Source: Dethiobacter sp. (GTDB lineage Bacteria > Bacillota > Dethiobacteria > Dethiobacterales > Dethiobacteraceae). From it: 64,000 nucleotides of DNA. The stretch lies in assembly GCA_020725465.1 (NCBI GenBank), contig DYEY01000063.1, positions 1-64,000 of the forward strand, written 5' to 3'. Shown here piece by piece: positions 51,950 through 60,738 of this stretch. Both the position numbers and the translations under genes were made by a program. The notes beneath the pieces are model-generated. The model saw nothing but the letters and a program-made list of their open reading frames with translations. It made no database searches and was not told the DNA's origin. How positions within the stretch are numbered: position 1 is the first letter of the stretch; every line of letters starts with the position of its first letter.

Positions 51950-53146
51950 GTGCTGGACGGCAAGCGCATCGTGCTGGGAGTTACCGGAGGTATCGCCGCT
52001 TACAAGGCGGTGGAGCTGTGCCGCCTGTTTGTCAGGGCGGGCGCCGAAGTGCGCACAGTAATGACGGCAGCGGCCAAAGAGTTTGTAGCCCCCCTCACCT
52101 TTCAGTCGATAAGCCGTAATCCGGTTTTTAGCAGCCTGTTTGCCGGCGTGGAGCGGTATGATCACGTGCATATCGCGTTGGCCGAATGGGCTGACCTATT
52201 TGTAATCGCCCCCGCCACCGCCAACTGCCTGGGCAAGATAGCTGCAGGGATAGCCGACGACCTGCTTACCACCGCGGTGATGGCCGCCCGTTGCCCTGTA
52301 CTCCTGGCGCCGGCCATGAACAGCGCCATGTATGAAAATCCTGTGACCCAAGGCAACCTGCAGAAGCTACAGGCGCTGGGCTACCGGTTTGCCGGGCCGG
52401 AGGAGGGCGAACTTTCCTGCGGTGAAACCGGCCGTGGCCGCCTGGCCGCGGTAGAGTTAATCTTTGAGCAGGCCAGGGCTCTCCTGGCTGCGGAGAAACT
52501 GCTGGCAGGTCTTAATGTGCTGGTCACCGCCGGGCCGACCAGGGAACCGCTGGACCCGGTCCGTTACCTGACCAATCACTCCAGCGGCCGCATGGGGTAT
52601 GCCCTGGCTGCTGCCGCGGCGCGCTTCGGTGCCCGGGTGGTGCTGGTGTCGGGTCCTACCAGTCTCGCCAGGCCCTGGGGTGTCAGGGTTGTTGATGTTA
52701 CCACCGCCCGTGAGATGAGGGAAGCTGTCCTGCCGGAGTTTGAAAAGTGCCAGATAGCCGTTAAGGCGGCCGCGGTGGCGGATTACCGGCCGGGCAGCGA
52801 GAGCGGAACCAAAATAAAAAAGAGCGGGGAACTTACCTTGCACCTGGTAAAAAACCCGGATATACTGGAGGAGCTGGGCAAACTCAAAGGTGAACGGTTC
52901 CTGGCTGGTTTCGCCGCTGAAACTGAAGATGTCAGGGAAAACGCCCTTGATAAAATGAGGCGAAAGAACCTGGACCTGATAGTGGCCAACGACCTGACCG
53001 AACCGGGAGCCGGCTTCAACGTCGAAACCAATATCTGCCGGCTTTTGTTCAGGGACGGCACTGAGCTGCCCTTGCCGAAAATGAGCAAAGACCTGGTGGC
53101 GGAAACTATCCTGCGGGAAATCGCCAAAAGATACAGAAAACAGTAA
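51950..53146 (+). CDS. coaBC: Bifunctional phosphopantothenoylcysteine decarboxylase/synthase
   Basis: About 398 residues. The CoaC flavoprotein domain comes first (IVLGVTGGIAAYKAVELCR, catalytic His in the AEWADLFVIAPATANCLGK region, PAMNSAMYENP). The CoaB domain follows (LVTAGPTREPLDPVRYLTNHSSGRMGYALA, KKSGELTLHLVKNPDIL, GFAAET). It makes 4'-phosphopantetheine for coenzyme A. The start is GTG 51950, seven bases after AAGGGG; GTG 51941 is less likely because it overlaps the ribosome site. Confidence 0.94.
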   Translation: MLDGKRIVLGVTGGIAAYKAVELCRLFVRAGAEVRTVMTAAAKEFVAPLTFQSISRNPVFSSLFAGVERYDHVHIALAEWADLFVIAPATANCLGKIAAGIADDLLTTAVMAARCPVLLAPAMNSAMYENPVTQGNLQKLQALGYRFAGPEEGELSCGETGRGRLAAVELIFEQARALLAAEKLLAGLNVLVTAGPTREPLDPVRYLTNHSSGRMGYALAAAAARFGARVVLVSGPTSLARPWGVRVVDVTTAREMREAVLPEFEKCQIAVKAAAVADYRPGSESGTKIKKSGELTLHLVKNPDILEELGKLKGERFLAGFAAETEDVRENALDKMRRKNLDLIVANDLTEPGAGFNVETNICRLLFRDGTELPLPKMSKDLVAETILREIAKRYRKQ

Positions 53147-53170
53147 AAGAGCCGGCCCAGGCCGGCTCTT
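53147..53170. terminator. Terminator between coaBC and the SpoIIM-like gene
   Basis: Eleven-bp stem (53147-53157 with 53160-53170) after the coaBC stop, almost fully paired, between convergent genes. A-rich on one side and T-rich on the other, so it can act on both strands. Confidence 0.65.
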
Positions 53171-53175
53171 GTCAT

Positions 53176-53793
53176 TTAAAAGGGTTGTTGCAGGAAGGCC
53201 CGGACCAGGCCCGGAGTAACGAAAACTTCAAGCAAGGCGGCGATGGCCAGAAGAAGCGCGATAAAAGGGACACAATCCCTGATTTCCAGGAGAATGTGGC
53301 CGAGGGTGGCCCGGCGGCCGCGGCCGGGCAGGGGAAATACAATGTGATAACCCATTTTCAGACCCAGCGCGGCACTGATGAAAAAGGCCGGCAACTCAAA
53401 AATTCCGTGGGGCATAATGCCCACCAGCAAAAACTGCAGAGGCATGATCCCCTCCTGGGCCATACGGGCCACAAAGGCGCCCAGGAGGGAGCCGTTGGCC
53501 AGGGCGGAAAACAGAGCCGGAATGCCCAGGATGAAGCCAAGCAGGATGATCTGAAGAGATGCCGCCAGGTTATGTGCAAACAGTATCAGCGAACCGGTAA
53601 GAAGGTTGTCACTGAACACCAGCTCGCCCAGTTCCCTTAAAAAAGGAATGGCCGCTTCTTCCAGCAGTTTGAACAGCTCCGGATCGCGGCTCAGTGCATT
53701 AAAGGAAAGCAGGTAACCCATGGCGAAAAAAGAACAGGAAAGAAAAAGCCACGAGCGGTTGTCGCGCAGTATGAAACTGAAACGGGCAAGCAA
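53176..53793 (-). CDS. Stage II sporulation protein M-like membrane protein
   Basis: A 205-residue protein of the SpoIIM/DUF95 family with five spans. Marks: LFAHNLAASLQIILLGFILGI, GSLLGAFVARM, LVGIMPHGIFELPAFFISAALGLKMG (HGxxEL motif) and a C-terminal LLLAIAALLEVFVTPGLV. SpoIIM has a part in septal membrane remodelling with SpoIID/SpoIIP, but members outside the sporulation cluster exist, so the role here is open. The start is TTG 53793, after GGGGGG. Confidence 0.8.
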   Translation of the reverse strand: MLARFSFILRDNRSWLFLSCSFFAMGYLLSFNALSRDPELFKLLEEAAIPFLRELGELVFSDNLLTGSLILFAHNLAASLQIILLGFILGIPALFSALANGSLLGAFVARMAQEGIMPLQFLLVGIMPHGIFELPAFFISAALGLKMGYHIVFPLPGRGRRATLGHILLEIRDCVPFIALLLAIAALLEVFVTPGLVRAFLQQPF

Positions 53794-53976
53794 AATAATT
53801 CCCCCCTCGCCGCCGTGTGGCAGGTCGCTGTAAATATCACTACAGCTCATTTAAGCAAAATTTCGCTTTAGTAATATTATACCGGACGGATAATATTTTG
53901 CAAGGAAGCAACCGGCGCAGGGGACTGCAGGATACTTGCGGAATGTAACGCTAAGAAGATATGCCGCGGAGGGTTT

Positions 53977-56352
53977 ATGGAAAAACTGGCAGAGATAATA
54001 ATTGCCATTCATAGTGACGAGCTGGACAGGCCTTTTACCTACCGCGTGCCGCCGCATCTGGAAGTGCGGCCGGGAAGCCGGGTGGTGGTGCCTTTCGGCT
54101 CGCGCCGGCTGGAAGGATACTGTGTGGCTGTAACGGAGGCGGAGCCGGCAGGCGGCCCCTTTAAAGATATCGAGGAAGTACTGGACATAGAGCCGCTGCT
54201 GACTGAAGAGTTGCTGGAACTCACCCGGTGGGGGGCAAAGCGGTACCTGTGCCGGCGCGTCGACTTTCTGCAGGCCATGCTGCCGCCCGGTGTGCGCTGG
54301 ACTGCTGAAAAACTGGTAAGGTATAAAGGCGACGGTGAGCCCACAGATCAGGCGCTGGCGACGCTTAAAGAAAAGGGCCGGCTGCCCCTGGCCGAATGGC
54401 GCAGGAACTTTCCGGAGCTTACGCTGCAGCAGTTGCACCTCCTGGAAAGTAAGGGTATAATTGAAATTATAAACAGGGACAACCGGGGCGTGAAAGAAAA
54501 GAAAGTAAAGACGGCGGTCCTTGCTGACCGGGATGGACCGGTCCTTAATCTGGGGGAAAAGCAGAAGCAGGCGCTGGACTTTTTAAAACGTCAGAAGGGC
54601 AGTGCGACCCTGGCGCAGTTGGCCAGGGCCGGGATTGGGCGATCCACAGTGCTTTCTCTGGAACGGAAAGGCTGGCTTTTGGTCAGGGAGACCGTAACCA
54701 GGCGCCGTCCGGAACCGGCAGCAGAGCTGCCGGAGCAGGATCCGCCGCCTCTTACCGCGGACCAGGAGGAGGCGCTGCGGAAAATCAGGGAAGGACTGGA
54801 CGGTGGGCAGGGGAAAATACTCCTGTACGGTGTCACCGGCAGCGGTAAAACCGAAGTTTACCTGCAGGCCATTGCAACGGTACTGGCCTGGGGAAGGGCC
54901 AGCATCGTGCTGGTGCCGGAGATAGCACTCACTCCCCAGATGATAGAACGGTTTACCTGCCGCTTCGGGGACGAAGTGGCGGTCCTGCACAGCCGGTTGT
55001 CGGCAGGGGAGCGCTATGATGAATGGAGGAGGGTAAGCACAGGCGAAGCCAGGGTGGTAATCGGCGCCCGCTCCGCGGTGTTTGCCCCGGTCAGAAACCT
55101 GGGGCTCATTGTGCTCGACGAAGAGCATGAGCATACCTACAAGCAGGAAGAAAGCCCCCGCTACCACGCCAGGGATATTGCCATGTGGCGGGCTGGTTGG
55201 CACGGCGCCGTTACTGTGCTGGGCAGCGCCACGCCGTCACTGGAGACTTTTTTCCTGGCCCGGAAAGGGGATTATACTCTCTGCCGCCTGCCCGCGCGCG
55301 TGGCCGGCAGGCCGCTGCCGGCGGTGGAAGTGGTTGATATGCGGGAAGAACTGAAGAGCGGCAACAGGAGCATGTTCAGCAGGCCGCTGGCGGCGGCCCT
55401 GACCGGGGTGCTGGAGGGCGGCCGGCAGGCTATCCTGTTTTTGAACAGGCGGGCCTATGCCACCTTTGTCCTCTGCCGGTCCTGCGGTCATGCCATGCGC
55501 TGCCCTGAGTGCCTGGTAGCGCTGAAATACCACTCGGTCGATACTGCGCTGCGTTGCCATTACTGTGAACACAGCGAGCCATACCCCATTGCCTGCCCCG
55601 CCTGCAGCGGCAGGTATATCAGGCATTTCGGCACCGGTACGCAGAAGGTGGCGGAAGAGCTGCAGAAGATGTTCCCCGGCAGCCGCATCGGCCGCCTTGA
55701 CGCCGACACCACGGCCCGAAAAGGCGCACACAGGCAAATTCTGAGTTCCTTTCGGCGGGGCGAAACAGATGTCCTGGTGGGTACCCAGATGATTGCCAAA
55801 GGGCTCGACTTTCCCAATGTGACCCTGGTGGGAGTGATTAGCGCCGATACTTCCCTGAACCTGCCTGACTTCAGGGCAGGGGAGCGGACCTTCCAGCTGC
55901 TGACCCAGGTGGCGGGCAGAGCGGGGCGGGGGGAAGCGGTGGGAAGAGTGGTGGTGCAAACCTATTCACCGCACCATCACGCCGTGCTGACCGCGCGGGA
56001 ACATGACTACGAATCTTTTTACCAACAGGAGATAAATGCCCGCCGCGAGCTGGGCTACCCTCCTTTCTCCGTCCTGGCGAAAGTTTTGTTTGCCGGACCG
56101 GATGAAGGCAAAACCGCGGCGGCGGCAGAATCGTTCGCCCTGGTACTGGCTGGACAGGCTGAAATGCTTGGCCCTTCTCCCTGCCCTATTCCCCGTATCA
56201 GGGGGCAGTACCGCTGGCAACTGGTACTTAAGGCGCACAGCCTGCACTCCCTGCTGGCCGTGTTGCGTCTTACCGCGGCTGAGTACAGGCAGAAGGTCAG
56301 GTTTGACCAGGTAAAAATGACCATTGACGTTGAACCGCAAAATTTACTTTAG
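53977..56352 (+). CDS. priA: Primosomal protein N' (replication restart helicase)
   Basis: A 791-residue DNA helicase. Order: 3'-DNA-binding domain (RVPPHLEVRPGSRVVVPFGSR), winged helix, helicase with Walker A GVTGSGKTEVY and the DEEH box IVLDEEHEHTYKQEE, zinc fingers (CRSCGHAMRCPEC and CHYCEHSEPYPIACPAC), then VGTQMIAKGLDFPNVTLVGVI and TQVAGRAGRG. It reloads DnaB at stalled forks. It opens a plus-strand unit with def and fmt. Confidence 0.95.
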   Translation: MEKLAEIIIAIHSDELDRPFTYRVPPHLEVRPGSRVVVPFGSRRLEGYCVAVTEAEPAGGPFKDIEEVLDIEPLLTEELLELTRWGAKRYLCRRVDFLQAMLPPGVRWTAEKLVRYKGDGEPTDQALATLKEKGRLPLAEWRRNFPELTLQQLHLLESKGIIEIINRDNRGVKEKKVKTAVLADRDGPVLNLGEKQKQALDFLKRQKGSATLAQLARAGIGRSTVLSLERKGWLLVRETVTRRRPEPAAELPEQDPPPLTADQEEALRKIREGLDGGQGKILLYGVTGSGKTEVYLQAIATVLAWGRASIVLVPEIALTPQMIERFTCRFGDEVAVLHSRLSAGERYDEWRRVSTGEARVVIGARSAVFAPVRNLGLIVLDEEHEHTYKQEESPRYHARDIAMWRAGWHGAVTVLGSATPSLETFFLARKGDYTLCRLPARVAGRPLPAVEVVDMREELKSGNRSMFSRPLAAALTGVLEGGRQAILFLNRRAYATFVLCRSCGHAMRCPECLVALKYHSVDTALRCHYCEHSEPYPIACPACSGRYIRHFGTGTQKVAEELQKMFPGSRIGRLDADTTARKGAHRQILSSFRRGETDVLVGTQMIAKGLDFPNVTLVGVISADTSLNLPDFRAGERTFQLLTQVAGRAGRGEAVGRVVVQTYSPHHHAVLTAREHDYESFYQQEINARRELGYPPFSVLAKVLFAGPDEGKTAAAAESFALVLAGQAEMLGPSPCPIPRIRGQYRWQLVLKAHSLHSLLAVLRLTAAEYRQKVRFDQVKMTIDVEPQNLL

Positions 56353-56370
56353 AACGCAGGTGTAACAGGG

Positions 56371-56835
56371 ATGGCAATCAGGATAATCCGCAGGGAAGGC
56401 GACCCGGTGCTGCGTGAGAAAGCACGGGATGTACGGGAAATTAACACACAGATACTGGCTTTGTTGGACGACATGGCCGAGACCATGAACGACGCTGAAG
56501 GAGTTGGTCTGGCCGCAACCCAGATTGGCATAAGCAAGAGACTGATAGTGGTGGATATAAAGGATGAGCACGGCCTGCTGAAGCTGATAAACCCGGTGAT
56601 TATTCACCGTGAGGGCAGGGAGTCCGCTGTGGAAGGATGTCTGAGCCTGCCGGGGGTGGCTGGCGAGGTGGAAAGGGACGCCACAGTGACCGTGCGGGCG
56701 CTGACTCCGGAGGGAGAGGAAAAGGTAATCTGCGCCACCGGCCTGCTGGCGCGCGCCTTCCAGCATGAAATAGACCACCTGGACGGCATCCTGTTTGTGG
56801 ACCGGGCCACCCGTATTATCGAAAAGGAGGACTGA
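56371..56835 (+). CDS. def: Peptide deformylase
   Basis: A 154-residue Fe/Zn enzyme removing formyl from nascent proteins. Three motifs are intact: GVGLAATQIG, EGCLSLPG and HEIDH. ATG 56371 follows AACAGGG; 18 bp after priA. It ends shortly before fmt, its pathway partner. Confidence 0.95.
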   Translation: MAIRIIRREGDPVLREKARDVREINTQILALLDDMAETMNDAEGVGLAATQIGISKRLIVVDIKDEHGLLKLINPVIIHREGRESAVEGCLSLPGVAGEVERDATVTVRALTPEGEEKVICATGLLARAFQHEIDHLDGILFVDRATRIIEKED

Positions 56836-56860
56836 AGGCAAGTCCCGGAAAGGAGCAGCC

Positions 56861-57820
56861 GTGGCAAGAGTAGTGTTTATGGGAACGCCGGAATTTGCAG
56901 TCCCGGCCCTGAAAGCCATAAACGCAAGATTCCGGATCGTGCTGGTGGTTACCCAGCCAGACCGGCCGCGTGGGCGGGGCCAAAAAACCGCCCCAACCGC
57001 TGTTAAGGAGGCAGCGCTGGCCATGGGCTTACCCGTACTGCAGCCAAAGTCTCTGCGTGGGGAAGAATTCATGGACAAGCTTATCTCCTCCCGTCCTGAT
57101 TTCCTGGTAGCGGCAGCATTCGGTCGCATCCTGCCCGGGCATGTTCTCCGGGTTCCCACAGTGGCGGCGGTTAATATCCATGCCTCACTGCTGCCGCGTT
57201 ACCGCGGCGCCGCTCCCATTCACCGGGCTGTCCTGAACGGTGATAAGGAGACCGGCATTACCATCATGCATATGGACGAGGGCATGGATACCGGCGATAT
57301 TATATGCCGGCAAAGCATTCCCATCGGCCCCGATGACACCACGGGGAAAATACACGATGTCTTAAAAGAGCTGGGCGCCGGCCTGGTAGTGGCTGCCCTG
57401 CAGGCTCTTCTGGAGGGCAGCGCCCCCCGGATAAAGCAGGACCACAATCTGGCCACACCGGCGCCGCCTCTTGCCGCCGGTGAGGAAGAAATAGACTGGG
57501 CAGCGCCTGCGGACGCTGTCCACAATCTGGTGCGCGGCATGAACCCCTGGCCCGGTGCGTATACTTACTTTAGGGGAAACAGGCTGAAAATCTGGCTGGG
57601 ACGGCCGGCGGACACCCTGGGATATCAGCCGGGGCCGGCAGGCACGGTGATTGCCGCCGGTGCGGACGGCATCCGGGTGGCCACGGGGCGGGGTGACTAC
57701 CTGATCACGGAGCTACAGCCTCCCGGCAGGCGCGCCATGACGGCGGCGGAATACCTGTGCGGCAACACCGTTGTACCGGGAGAAGTACTGGGCGGGAGGT
57801 GCGCGCATGGGAGTGCGTAA
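56861..57820 (+). CDS. fmt: Methionyl-tRNA formyltransferase
   Basis: A 319-residue enzyme formylating Met-tRNAi. RVVFMGTPEFAVPAL opens the fold; the N10-formyl-THF domain has NIHASLLPRYRGAAPIHRA and ITIMHMDEGMDTGDI; the C-terminal OB-like domain follows. GTG 56861 has AAAGGAG six bases upstream. The end overlaps the DUF116 gene by 14 bp. Confidence 0.94.
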   Translation: MARVVFMGTPEFAVPALKAINARFRIVLVVTQPDRPRGRGQKTAPTAVKEAALAMGLPVLQPKSLRGEEFMDKLISSRPDFLVAAAFGRILPGHVLRVPTVAAVNIHASLLPRYRGAAPIHRAVLNGDKETGITIMHMDEGMDTGDIICRQSIPIGPDDTTGKIHDVLKELGAGLVVAALQALLEGSAPRIKQDHNLATPAPPLAAGEEEIDWAAPADAVHNLVRGMNPWPGAYTYFRGNRLKIWLGRPADTLGYQPGPAGTVIAAGADGIRVATGRGDYLITELQPPGRRAMTAAEYLCGNTVVPGEVLGGRCAHGSA

Positions 57821-58562
57821 GCGGCTTTTCCTGGGATTGTTAAGCGCTGCTCTGCTTATTTTGGCCGGGTCGCTGGTTTACGTCTGGTTAACGCTGTTTA
57901 AACAGGGCAGCAGCGTTCTCAGGTTTCTTTCCGGCCTCGCGGTACTGGCGGTACTGGTGGTGCTGTCTGTGGTGGGAATAGGTTTTGTGGGCATAGTGAT
58001 TTCATTGCTTTCCGAACGTAATATCAGACTGTTGGAAAAACCGATGAACTTTACGGTAGCTGTGCTCTACCCGGTGGTGATAAGGCTGGGCAAAATGTTC
58101 AGAATCGCCCAGGACCGGATCCAGCGGTCTTTCGTTGAAGTAAACAATCAGTTGGTCCGGGCCAGGAAAACCAGGTCAGCTGAGGGCCGCCTGCTGCTTT
58201 TGCTGCCGCATTGCCTGCAGGGGTCCGAGTGTACCAGGCGTGTTACCGCCAACCCGGATAACTGCCTCCGCTGTGGCCGTTGCAGCGTGGGCGACCTGCT
58301 TAATCTGGGCGACCGGCACGGCGTACCTTTGCGTATTGCCACCGGCGGCACACTGGCCAGGCAGGCGGTGCGGGAGACAGGCCCGCTGGCTATTATAGCC
58401 GTTGCCTGTGAACGGGATCTGACCAGCGGCATCCTTGACGCCATTCCCCTGCCGGTACTGGGTGTCACCAATGAGAGGCCTTTCGGCCCCTGTCACAATA
58501 CCACTGTAAACCTGGAGGCCGTGGAAAAAGCCATACTGTTTTTCAAAGAAAGGAGAGATTGA
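57807..58562 (+). CDS. DUF116 family membrane protein
   Basis: A 251-residue protein. Two spans lie at the N-terminus (LFLGLLSAALLILAGSLVYVW and a second near residue 50). The cytoplasmic domain carries Cys: LLPHCLQGSEC, NCLRCGRCSVGDLL and, near the end, FGPCHNTT, compatible with an iron-sulfur site. The gene is regularly found between fmt and the zinc peptidase in Peptococcaceae, which fits here; its function is unknown. GGGAGG lies before ATG 57807. Confidence 0.85.
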   Translation: MGVRKRLFLGLLSAALLILAGSLVYVWLTLFKQGSSVLRFLSGLAVLAVLVVLSVVGIGFVGIVISLLSERNIRLLEKPMNFTVAVLYPVVIRLGKMFRIAQDRIQRSFVEVNNQLVRARKTRSAEGRLLLLLPHCLQGSECTRRVTANPDNCLRCGRCSVGDLLNLGDRHGVPLRIATGGTLARQAVRETGPLAIIAVACERDLTSGILDAIPLPVLGVTNERPFGPCHNTTVNLEAVEKAILFFKERRD

Positions 58563-58564
58563 CC

Positions 58565-59257
58565 ATGTTTTTTCTGCCTCCTGACATAACCATGCTGTTG
58601 GTGATCCCTGCTTTTATTTTTGCGGTATGGGCGCAAAGCCGGGTGCAGTCAACTTATTACCGGTATTCCCGCGTCTTTGCCCGTTCCGGCGCCACCGGCG
58701 CCCAGGTGGCCAGAAGACTGCTGGACAGGGCCGGCCTGTATGACGTGGGAGTGGACCTGGGCCAGGGTTACCTCAGCGACCATTACGATCCTCGCAGCCG
58801 TCGTATCCGCCTCTCCCCGGAAGTATACCGGAGCAATTCCCTGGCGGCTCTGGGCATAGCCGCCCACGAAGCCGGGCACGCCATCCAGCACGGTGACGGC
58901 TATATCCCTCTTTCTTTCCGCAACAACATCTTCCCCATGGCCAATATCGGGTCACGCATGGCGGTGCCGCTGTTTCTGATCGGATTTTTCTTTGCCCAGG
59001 CCGGCATGGGCTGGCTGATGGACGTTGGCATTCTCTTTTTTGCCTTCGCCGTCGTTTTCCAGCTGGTGACGCTGCCGGTGGAATACAACGCCTCCAACCG
59101 CGCCCTGGCCCTGCTGGAGGCTGAGGGATTCCTGACCCGGGAGGAAGTGGGCCCCACCGGGAAGGTACTGAATGCCGCCGCCCTGACTTACATTGCCGCG
59201 GCGGCAGTGGCACTGACCCAGCTTTTGCGCCTGCTCATGCTGCGTAACAGGAGGTAA
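58565..59257 (+). CDS. Zinc metallopeptidase, YugP family
   Basis: A 230-residue membrane peptidase with an N-terminal span and two or three C-terminal ones. The zinc site is LGIAAHEAGHAIQH (HExxH). The N-terminus is PPDITMLLVIPAFIFAVWAQ. Substrate unknown. ATG 58565 has GAGAG upstream; it follows DUF116 by 2 bp. Confidence 0.88.
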   Translation: MFFLPPDITMLLVIPAFIFAVWAQSRVQSTYYRYSRVFARSGATGAQVARRLLDRAGLYDVGVDLGQGYLSDHYDPRSRRIRLSPEVYRSNSLAALGIAAHEAGHAIQHGDGYIPLSFRNNIFPMANIGSRMAVPLFLIGFFFAQAGMGWLMDVGILFFAFAVVFQLVTLPVEYNASNRALALLEAEGFLTREEVGPTGKVLNAAALTYIAAAAVALTQLLRLLMLRNRR

Positions 59258-59260
59258 GGA

Positions 59261-60610
59261 GTGAAAAAGAAGTTTTCCGCCAGAGAAGCTGCCTTAGCCG
59301 CACTCAGGCGGGTAGATGCCGAAGGCGCCTTTGTTAACCTGGCGCTGGCCGAAGTTTTGAGCGGTGCCGGACTTGCTGCCCGGGACCGCGCTTTTGCGTC
59401 CGAGCTGGTCTACGGGGTCACTGCCAGGCGCCTGACCCTGGACTGGATAATCAGCCTGGCCGCGGGCCGGCCTGCTGACCGGATTGACAGGGAAGTGCTG
59501 GATATTCTGCGTATAGGTGTCTACCAGCTTTTCTACCTGGACCGGGTGCCTGCCTCTGCCGCCTGCCATACCGCGGTGGAGCTGGCCAAAAAGGGCAGAA
59601 AAAAAGCGCTGGCACCTTTTGTCAACGGCGTCCTGCGCGGTGTGTTACGCCTGGGAGGTGCCCTGCCCTGGCCGGACCGGAAAAGTGACGAGGCCGCTTA
59701 CCTGTCGCTCTTTTACTCCTACCCCCGCTGGCTGGTTGAACGCTGGCTTTTGCGTTACGGTTCCGCTCTGACAGAAGCTTTGCTGGCAGCCAATAATGAA
59801 CCGGCGCCGCTTTCACTGCGCGCCAATACCCTGAAGATTGCACCGGAGGAATTGCTGGCAATGCTGCGGGCGGCGGGTTACCGGGCTACAGCGGGCAGAG
59901 TGGTACCGGAGGGCATTACAGTAGAAAAAGGGGGGCGGTTGCCTGAACTGCCGGGACACAGTGAAGGTTACTTTCAGGTCCAGGGCGAGAGCTCTATGGT
60001 TGTTTCCCGCGTGCTGGACCCCCAGGCCGGCGAGCTTGTCCTGGACTGCTGCAGCGCACCGGGCGGCAAGACAACCCACCTGGCTCAGCTTATGGACAAC
60101 CGGGGCCGGATACTGGCCCTTGACCTCCATGAACACCGGCTGCGATTGGTGGAGGCCAATTGCCGGCGCCTGGGGGTTAAAATCGTGCAGACCGCCCTGG
60201 CCGACGCCAGGTCGCTGCCCGCGCTGGCGGACCGGGGATATGACCGGGTGCTACTGGACGCCCCCTGCTCCGGCCTTGGTGTCATCAGGCGAAAACCTGA
60301 CCTGAAATGGAGGCGCAAAGAGCAGGATATCGGTGAGCTGGCCGCAATCCAGCGACAGCTCTTAAAGGAAGCGGCCAGGGTCACCGCCGGTGTTCTGGTC
60401 TACAGCACCTGCACCAATGAACCGGAAGAGACGGACAGGGTGGTAGCGGACTTTCTGGAGACCCACCCTGGCTTTCAGGCGGAGGATCCCGGACCATGGC
60501 TGCCGGCGTCATGGCGTGATGCCACCGGCCCGCGGGGTGTCCACCTGTTCCCTCACCGGCACGGAGTGGACGGTTTCTTTATCGCCCGCCTGGTCCGCCG
60601 TAAACTCTGA
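59261..60610 (+). CDS. rsmB: 16S rRNA m5C967 methyltransferase
   Basis: A 449-residue enzyme. The N-terminal NusB-like domain (REAALAALRRVDAEGAFVNLAL) joins an RsmB domain with SAM loop CCSAPGGKTTHLAQL and the catalytic pair in LLDAPCSGLGV and YSTCTNEPEE. It methylates C967 of 16S rRNA. GTG 59261 follows GGAGGTAAGGAG, 3 bp after the peptidase. Confidence 0.94.
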   Translation: MKKKFSAREAALAALRRVDAEGAFVNLALAEVLSGAGLAARDRAFASELVYGVTARRLTLDWIISLAAGRPADRIDREVLDILRIGVYQLFYLDRVPASAACHTAVELAKKGRKKALAPFVNGVLRGVLRLGGALPWPDRKSDEAAYLSLFYSYPRWLVERWLLRYGSALTEALLAANNEPAPLSLRANTLKIAPEELLAMLRAAGYRATAGRVVPEGITVEKGGRLPELPGHSEGYFQVQGESSMVVSRVLDPQAGELVLDCCSAPGGKTTHLAQLMDNRGRILALDLHEHRLRLVEANCRRLGVKIVQTALADARSLPALADRGYDRVLLDAPCSGLGVIRRKPDLKWRRKEQDIGELAAIQRQLLKEAARVTAGVLVYSTCTNEPEETDRVVADFLETHPGFQAEDPGPWLPASWRDATGPRGVHLFPHRHGVDGFFIARLVRRKL

Positions 60611-60611
60611 A

Positions 60612-60650
60612 GCAGAATCTGCCGCAAAGCGGGGACGGTCCTGATTCTGC
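60612..60650. repeat. REP-like nested hairpin
   Basis: GCAGAATC (60612-60619) pairs with GATTCTGC (60643-60650), enclosing an inner CCGC/GCGG hairpin and a GGGGACGGTCC segment. CCCCCAGGGGG follows. It lies right after the rsmB stop; it could be a terminator for rsmB or a dispersed palindromic element. Confidence 0.45.
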
Positions 60651-60665
60651 CCCCAGGGGGTTACA

Positions 60666-60694
60666 TTGCATTTTTATTGCTGTTTTGGTATACT
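60666..60694 (+). promoter_or_regulatory. Promoter before rlmN
   Basis: TTGCAT (60666-60671), 17-bp spacer, TATACT (60689-60694). The start site would lie about 35-40 bases before the rlmN ATG. It would also serve the overlapping PP2C gene and pknB. Confidence 0.65.
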
Positions 60695-60738
60695 TGGTGC
60701 AGTATTGAAAGCCTGATACAGTGGGGACCGTGATTTCA

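Noticed and set aside
53851-54438. Minus-strand frame of 195 codons antisense to the start of priA
   Set aside because: No ribosome site or motif, and priA is certain on the other strand.
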